Assembly: GCA_013152075.1 (NCBI GenBank) | Contig: JAADHD010000304.1 | Location: 1 to 8,655 of the forward strand | DNA length: 8,655 nucleotides | Origin: Verrucomicrobiota bacterium | GTDB lineage: Bacteria; Verrucomicrobiota; Verrucomicrobiia; Verrucomicrobiales; DEV007 | Direction: 5' to 3' | Shown here: in pieces, positions 5,144 to 8,655 of the stretch | How the letters are laid out: each line of letters starts with the position of its first letter | Numbering within the stretch: the stretch's first letter is position 1 | Translations under genes and position numbers: made by a program | The notes under the pieces: model-generated | The model's input: the letters and a program-made list of their open reading frames with translations, nothing else | What the model was told of the DNA's origin: nothing | The model's database searches: none

Positions 5144-6693
5144 CAGCCCTGCCCTCCTTTCCCTGACAAAACATTCATCCCAATCACTTGTGAACCATTC
5201 AATGCTCGCTCAATCAATTCCACGATATCGCTGTTGAAAATCCCCAGCAAAACAATGATCGCGGCACTTGCCAACAGCGGCACCAAAGAACTCACGTTCG
5301 CCTCTTTGATCACGGACACTGTCGAATGATTCTCGTGATGGCCATGCCCTTCAGCCGGTTTTTTGCCAAAATAAGCAATCTCGAAAATCCGGAAAAACAA
5401 CACTGCATTCACCAGGCTGGATATCAACAACGCCACCACGTAACCCCAATGACCAGATTCCATTCCTCCCCGAATCAAATACAGCTTACTGAAAAACCCG
5501 CAGGTTGGCGGAATGCCGATCATCGCCAGTGCCCCAACCACAAAACCTGCCATCGTCACCGGCATTTTACGAAACATACCGTCCAACTGATCGATCCGCA
5601 CCACCCCGGCTTGTTTTAGAAAAATGCCCGCTGCCAAAAACATACACAATGTCATAAAGGCGTCACTCATGATGTGATAAATCGCCCCCACCATCCCCCA
5701 ATGGTTCGCCATCCACGCCCCACCCACCATGTAGCCCACTTCAGCGACGATGAGATAACAAAACATTTTTTTCAATTCCACCTGAGCCAACGCCATCACC
5801 GAACCCGCCAGGATAGCAACTATAGCCATGCCAACTAGCCACTGCGCGTACTGCAGATTCTCAAACACCCACTCAGTGCCGAACACTGTCAGCATCATGC
5901 GAATCATCACATAGACCCCCACCTTGGTCATCAGCGGAGCCACCACACAGGACGTCGATGATGGGCAGTAAGAGTAAGCATTAGGCAGCCATCCAAAGAG
6001 CGGGAAAAAAGCCATCTTGATCATCAGCCCAACGAGGATCAACACAAAAGCCACCACAATCGTGCTCGACGAGCCATCCAAAGCCAGGATCGCCTGATGA
6101 ATTTCCATCATGTTCAAAGTGCCGGTGCGCAAATAAAGATAGCCCACGCCAAGTAAATAAAACGACGCCCCAATCGTTCCCATGATGATATAACTGAACG
6201 CCGCCGTCGCCGCGCGTCGCGATTTTCCCATTGCGATCAGCGCATAAGACGTGAGCGAAGAAACCTCCAGCAAAACATACAAATTAAACGCATCACCAGA
6301 GATCACCATGCCCGACAAACCCATGATCAACAGCAAATAAAGCACGTAAAACAAAGGCGTCTTTTCTGTTTTGTCCTCCTGCACGCGGCGAAAAGAAAAG
6401 ATCGCCGTCAACAGCCCCACCGTAGTGATCGTCAACAGCACCAGCGCGTTGATCGTATCGATCCTCAGTTCGATACCGATACCCACCGGCCGACTCCAAC
6501 CGCCAACAAAATAACGGATCACTCCCCCATTAATCACCTGCTGTAAAATTCCCACAGACACCACCACAGCTAAACTCAAAGCTGTCACAGCCAGAGGAAA
6601 ACACACACGCCGATCCACCATGCCGGACAGACCCACAAGTAGTGCTCCAAACAACAGCACCAATAATACGATGATAGGGTATTGCTCAGCCAT
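5143..6693 (-). CDS. mnhD: Mrp-type antiporter subunit D (D1), altered TM11
   Basis: The 516-residue product is a polytopic inner-membrane antiporter subunit related to MrpD and NuoM/N. It shows TM5 Glu143 (NLYVLLEVSSLTSYAL), TM7 Lys226 (IKMAFFPLFGWLPNAY), TM8 Lys257 (APLMTKVGVYVMIR), the broken-helix motif LKKMFCYLIVAEVGYM (307-322) and TM12 Lys403 (FFSKLYLI). In TM11, where relatives have a His-x3-His-x3-Lys pattern, it has His340, Asp344 and Thr348, so the second His and the Lys are replaced. The TM8 motif also lacks the His found in D2. The loop before the last helices is His-rich (GHGHHENH, 449-456) and, by the usual topology with an outside N-terminus, would face the cytoplasm. It overlaps the end of mnhC by 8 bp and shares one base with the next gene. 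A GGAG 4 nt before the ATG is its likely ribosome site. It is full length and shows no sign of decay. Confidence 0.94.
   Translation of the reverse strand: MAEQYPIIVLLVLLFGALLVGLSGMVDRRVCFPLAVTALSLAVVVSVGILQQVINGGVIRYFVGGWSRPVGIGIELRIDTINALVLLTITTVGLLTAIFSFRRVQEDKTEKTPLFYVLYLLLIMGLSGMVISGDAFNLYVLLEVSSLTSYALIAMGKSRRAATAAFSYIIMGTIGASFYLLGVGYLYLRTGTLNMMEIHQAILALDGSSSTIVVAFVLILVGLMIKMAFFPLFGWLPNAYSYCPSSTSCVVAPLMTKVGVYVMIRMMLTVFGTEWVFENLQYAQWLVGMAIVAILAGSVMALAQVELKKMFCYLIVAEVGYMVGGAWMANHWGMVGAIYHIMSDAFMTLCMFLAAGIFLKQAGVVRIDQLDGMFRKMPVTMAGFVVGALAMIGIPPTCGFFSKLYLIRGGMESGHWGYVVALLISSLVNAVLFFRIFEIAYFGKKPAEGHGHHENHSTVSVIKEANVSSLVPLLASAAIIVLLGIFNSDIVELIERALNGSQVIGMNVLSGKGGQG
5153..5157 (-). promoter_or_regulatory. 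Strong Shine-Dalgarno site for D2
   Basis: The minus strand reads GGAGG within AAAGGAGGGC, 9 nt before the ATG of the D2 gene and inside the last codons of the D1 gene. It supports the start at 5143 and independent initiation despite the 1-bp overlap. Confidence 0.75.
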
Positions 6694-7150
6694 CGTTCTC
6701 CGCTGCTTTTATTTTAGCAAGAATTTCGTCTTCTTCCAAAGTCCCATAGTTTTTATAAATCACCTGCGTCACCGCCAAGGCCACGCCCAACGTCGCCACC
6801 CCCACCACAATTGCCGTCAACATCAAAACGTGAGGCAATGGGTTAGAATAATCATCAGGATTGATCGCATGAGCCTCATGATTAGCCACCGGATGCCCCT
6901 CCACATGCTCGCCCGCTTCTACCTGCTCCGTCTCCGCCGCATGGTGCTCCAGAATAGGAATCGTCGCGCCATCTTTCACCCCAGCAGATACATAAAACAA
7001 AATAATTGCCGTCTGAAAAATCGACATACCGATCAGTTTTTTGATCAGATTATTCTTCGTGATCATGGCATACAAACCGATCATCATCAGCACAACCGCT
7101 ACCCAAAAATTGAAATGGTCGATCACGTTAGCTTTGAAAGTTTCACCCAT
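6686..7150 (-). CDS. mnhC: Mrp-type antiporter subunit C (NuoK-like) with His/Glu-rich loop
   Basis: MnhC is the NuoK homologue of Mrp complexes, a three-helix inner-membrane subunit that links the antiporter subunits. Here the 154-residue product shows TM1 (about 15-30), the typical TKNNLIKKLIGMSIFQTAI (31-49, the cytoplasmic turn and start of TM2), the GATIPIL segment (61-67) that follows TM2, and NPLPHVLMLTAIVVG (103-117) leading TM3. Between GATIPIL and NPLPH, where family members usually have only a few residues, there is an acidic insert (about 68-102) with six histidines (69, 70, 82, 86, 91, 94) and many glutamates. NuoK-type topology puts this loop in the periplasm. The usual length is about 110-130, so the insert and a charged C-terminal tail (about 133-154) explain the extra length. 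It overlaps the D1 start by 8 bp. GGAGGG (7165-7170) lies 14 nt before the ATG, which is unusually far. Confidence 0.93.
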   Translation of the reverse strand: MGETFKANVIDHFNFWVAVVLMMIGLYAMITKNNLIKKLIGMSIFQTAIILFYVSAGVKDGATIPILEHHAAETEQVEAGEHVEGHPVANHEAHAINPDDYSNPLPHVLMLTAIVVGVATLGVALAVTQVIYKNYGTLEEDEILAKIKAAENDG

Positions 7151-7158
7151 AATAAAAA

Positions 7159-7932
7159 TTAAAGCCCTCCTTCCAATTCACCCTTGCTGGCTAGATTTGC
7201 GTAAATCGCAAACATGATCGCCGACACCGTAAAGGCAACCCCAACCTCAACCCCCAACATACTGTGAGATCGCGCCTCCGCCGCATCGATCGTCGGCAGT
7301 AATACACTCAGAACCCCGTAATCGAGGAAGTTCTCTCCCAACAACAAACACGCCACTCCAAAGGCGGAATAGATCACCACGCCCACAAAAGCGATTTTCA
7401 CATAGCGGGTTTCAGGCAATCTTTCTAAAGCCGGATCCAGCCCCTTGGCGATAGCCGCCAAAATAAAACTCGTTCCCAAAACTACGCCGCCCTGAAAACC
7501 TCCGCCCGGGCTGTGATGCCCATGCGCAATCACATAAAACGCGAACAACTGCAAAACAGGAATCAGCAAACGACAAGTCGTGCCAATAATGATGTCCTGA
7601 TGATCGTCGTTGACACTCGCAGGCGCAGACACAGGCGCAGGCCGCGCACCCCTCGGAATCTGATTACCTACTCGCAGGATTGCCATGATGGCAATGCCTG
7701 CAATCAAAACCACCACTGTCTCAAACATCGTATCATAACTACGATAATCCGCCAAAACCGCTGTCACCATATTGGGAACTCCTGAGTCCTCGATGGTTTT
7801 TTCGATAAAATACTGAGACACCGGACTGGCATTGGCAGGCGAGTGTGCATCTCCCCAGTTGGGGAAATCATCCATCGCCGAGAGCAATAAACCTCCCGTA
7901 AACAACACCGCTATGAGCCCAACCCACTTCAT
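7159..7932 (-). CDS. mnhB: MbhE-MnhB fusion subunit of Mrp-type antiporter
   Basis: The 257-residue product combines two Mrp modules. Residues 1-90 are MbhE-like: a membrane helix (3-19), a polar stretch predicted to lie outside, the signature VTAVLADYRSYDTMFE (56-71) and a second helix (72-87). A linker rich in Pro and Ala (about 91-112) joins it to an MnhB domain (113-248) with the signature GHHSPGGGFQGGV (138-150) and four hydrophobic segments. In Bacillus-type Mrp the MbhE part is the C-terminal end of MrpA and MrpB is a separate protein; here they are one chain. Both are small helical subunits thought to line the cation-translocation part of the complex. The start at 7932 lies 4 bp after the preceding stop. 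A strong GGAGGG (7951-7956) is 18 nt upstream, too far for ordinary use, but no ATG, GTG or TTG occurs nearer to it in frame. Confidence 0.93.
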   Translation of the reverse strand: MKWVGLIAVLFTGGLLLSAMDDFPNWGDAHSPANASPVSQYFIEKTIEDSGVPNMVTAVLADYRSYDTMFETVVVLIAGIAIMAILRVGNQIPRGARPAPVSAPASVNDDHQDIIIGTTCRLLIPVLQLFAFYVIAHGHHSPGGGFQGGVVLGTSFILAAIAKGLDPALERLPETRYVKIAFVGVVIYSAFGVACLLLGENFLDYGVLSVLLPTIDAAEARSHSMLGVEVGVAFTVSAIMFAIYANLASKGELEGGL

Positions 7933-7936
7933 AAAA

Positions 7937-8182
7937 TCAATCCGATGAGTCCCTCCTGGTATTATACACCGTAGCGATCAGAATGACCGCACTGATACCC
8001 GCGCCAACCGTCGCTTCAGTGAAAGCCACGTCCACCGCCCCCATGCCCGCCCACAACAGGCAGATCAGAAAACTGTAAGTGCCGAACACCATCGAAGCCG
8101 CTAACAAATCCTTCACCCGCAACGAAATCACCGCCGTGATCACGAGGAAAATTAGAATAATAATGTCGAACTGCCAAATCAT
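7937..8182 (-). CDS. MbhD-like (DUF4040) subunit of Mrp-type antiporter
   Basis: This is an 81-residue membrane protein of three hydrophobic segments (about 5-21, 25-46, 57-73). It carries the family signature DVAFTEATVGAGI (51-63), with Glu56 in the membrane region. The domain is known as DUF4040 or the MbhD domain of membrane-bound hydrogenase and Mrp complexes. In canonical MrpA it is fused downstream of the NuoL-type domain; here it stands alone. The conserved acidic residue is thought to take part in ion translocation in related complexes. It lies 11 bp after mnhG and 4 bp before the MbhE-MnhB gene. AAGGAAGG (8197-8204) is 14 nt before the ATG. Many annotations call such proteins subunit B; I give no symbol, to avoid confusion with the true MnhB domain next door. 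Confidence 0.92.
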   Translation of the reverse strand: MIWQFDIIILIFLVITAVISLRVKDLLAASMVFGTYSFLICLLWAGMGAVDVAFTEATVGAGISAVILIATVYNTRRDSSD

Positions 8183-8193
8183 GTGAAAAAAAT

Positions 8194-8574
8194 CTACCTT
8201 CCTTTCTCTCCCTCCTCATTATCCAAAGCATTGCCCTTTTTACGCATCAGCGGCTCAATGCCGTCCTCATAACCCGCATTCATCAGAGCATGCGTCGCCG
8301 TCGGTGAGGTCAGCATGATGAAAGCACAAATAGCGAGCAACTTAAGCACCACCAGCAAATCCGCCCAAGCAAAATCCATCCAGTGAATTTGGCCAAGGTG
8401 ATACACCGCGAAGCCCATGATCACCAACAAGCTCGACAAAGTATCCCCCTTGCCCGCCGCATGCATACGCGTGTAGAAGTCCGGAAAACGCACTACCCCC
8501 ACCACCGATCCCAGGAAAAACACCAAGCCGGCAAGGATGAGGACAATACTGATAATATTAATAAGAACACTCAT
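8194..8574 (-). CDS. mnhG: Mrp-type antiporter subunit G
   Basis: The 126-residue product has three membrane helices (about 5-27, 46-61, 71-88) and both MnhG signatures: RFPDFYTRMHAAGKGDTL (29-46) and LTSPTATHAL (88-97). The C-terminal tail (about 103-126) is charged and probably cytoplasmic. MnhG is a small, invariant component of Mrp complexes in the inner membrane, packed with MnhE and MnhF. The ATG at 8574 starts 3 bp after the preceding stop and has a good GAGGAG 9 nt upstream. The length is close to the family norm. Confidence 0.96.
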   Translation of the reverse strand: MSVLINIISIVLILAGLVFFLGSVVGVVRFPDFYTRMHAAGKGDTLSSLLVIMGFAVYHLGQIHWMDFAWADLLVVLKLLAICAFIMLTSPTATHALMNAGYEDGIEPLMRKKGNALDNEEGEKGR

Positions 8575-8577
8575 AGA

Positions 8578-8655
8578 TTAGGACTCCTCAGCCTCGCCCT
8601 CCACATCAATTGCGCTCGTCACCGTCTTGCAGCGATGCAAATACCTCTCTGCCGC
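8578..8655 (-). CDS. C-terminal end of a probable MnhF subunit
   Basis: Only the last 25 codons and the TAA (8578-8580) are in the window; the gene begins beyond the right edge. The visible peptide starts AAERYLHRCK and ends in an acidic tail (VEGEAEES). The AxxRYLxR wording matches the segment that follows the last helix in MnhF (MrpF), and mnhF normally sits directly before mnhG, as here. The 25 residues contain no membrane helix, so the family cannot be proved from this fragment; the end of an mnhE gene is the main alternative. Confidence 0.6.
   Translation of the reverse strand, partial: AAERYLHRCKTVTSAIDVEGEAEES

Larger units (their letters stand above)
1564..8655 (-). other. Mrp/Mnh-type cation/proton antiporter operon (continues off right edge)
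   Basis: Nine minus-strand genes are packed with junctions from an 11-bp overlap to an 11-bp gap: mnhF-like end, mnhG, MbhD-like, MbhE-MnhB fusion, mnhC, three D-type antiporter subunits, and a two-TM protein between the second and third. This is the gene set of a group of Mrp-related membrane complexes that exchange H+ for Na+ or another cation. Canonical MrpA (a NuoL-type domain fused to MbhD and MbhE domains) is absent as one gene; its parts are spread over separate genes. An mnhE gene and the start of mnhF are expected upstream, beyond base 8655. No promoter or intrinsic terminator is visible inside the operon. Confidence 0.88.

Noticed and set aside
6620..7162. 180-codon plus-strand open frame opposite D1 and mnhC
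   Set aside because: It is antisense to two confidently identified genes and has no recognisable domain or ribosome site.
1564..8655. Complex I or membrane-bound hydrogenase locus
   Set aside because: NuoL/M/N- and NuoK-like subunits are present, but no NuoH, quinone-site, Fe-S or NiFe subunit occurs in the window, and MnhB and MnhG point to an Mrp-type antiporter.

Overview
The window reads as a chromosomal segment of a Gram-negative bacterium, with about half G+C by eye. The gene families, the secreted OB-fold protein and an intergenic repeat of a kind I associate with Verrucomicrobiota, Planctomycetota and relatives make a Verrucomicrobiota-like host my best guess. That assignment is an inference; no rRNA or phylogenetic marker is present.

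Left edge, plus strand (1-834): the last 82 codons of an MsbA-like ABC exporter ATPase, a 73-bp AT-rich gap holding an imperfect hairpin and a weak promoter candidate, then a small exported OB-fold protein with a lysine-rich tail. That gene converges on, and overlaps by 8 bp, a complete riboflavin synthase gene (ribE, minus strand). Between ribE and the next operon is a 140-bp spacer carrying two divergently oriented arrays of three 10-bp units, about 60 bp apart around an AT-rich centre.

The rest (1564-8655, minus strand, read right to left) is a tightly packed Mrp/Mnh-type multisubunit cation/proton antiporter operon. Its order is mnhF-like (only the 3' end in the window), mnhG, a stand-alone DUF4040/MbhD-like subunit, an MbhE-MnhB fusion, mnhC, three NuoL/M/N-type antiporter subunits (called D1, D2 and D3 here), and a two-helix small membrane protein between D2 and D3. 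Gaps are 11 bp or less and several junctions overlap, so the genes are probably co-transcribed and partly translationally coupled. The complex should sit in the inner membrane and exchange H+ for Na+ or another monovalent cation. No redox (hydrogenase or dehydrogenase) subunit is seen, but the operon continues past the right edge.

Most notable points: (1) the three large antiporter subunits carry different sets of the usual proton-path residues (D1 lacks the TM11 His and Lys, D3 lacks the TM7 Lys, D2 has all); (2) the parts of canonical MrpA are distributed over separate genes with a third D-type subunit; (3) an uncharacterised two-TM protein is embedded among them; (4) MnhC has a His/Glu-rich insert predicted to face the periplasm; (5) the repeat pair lies next to ribE.
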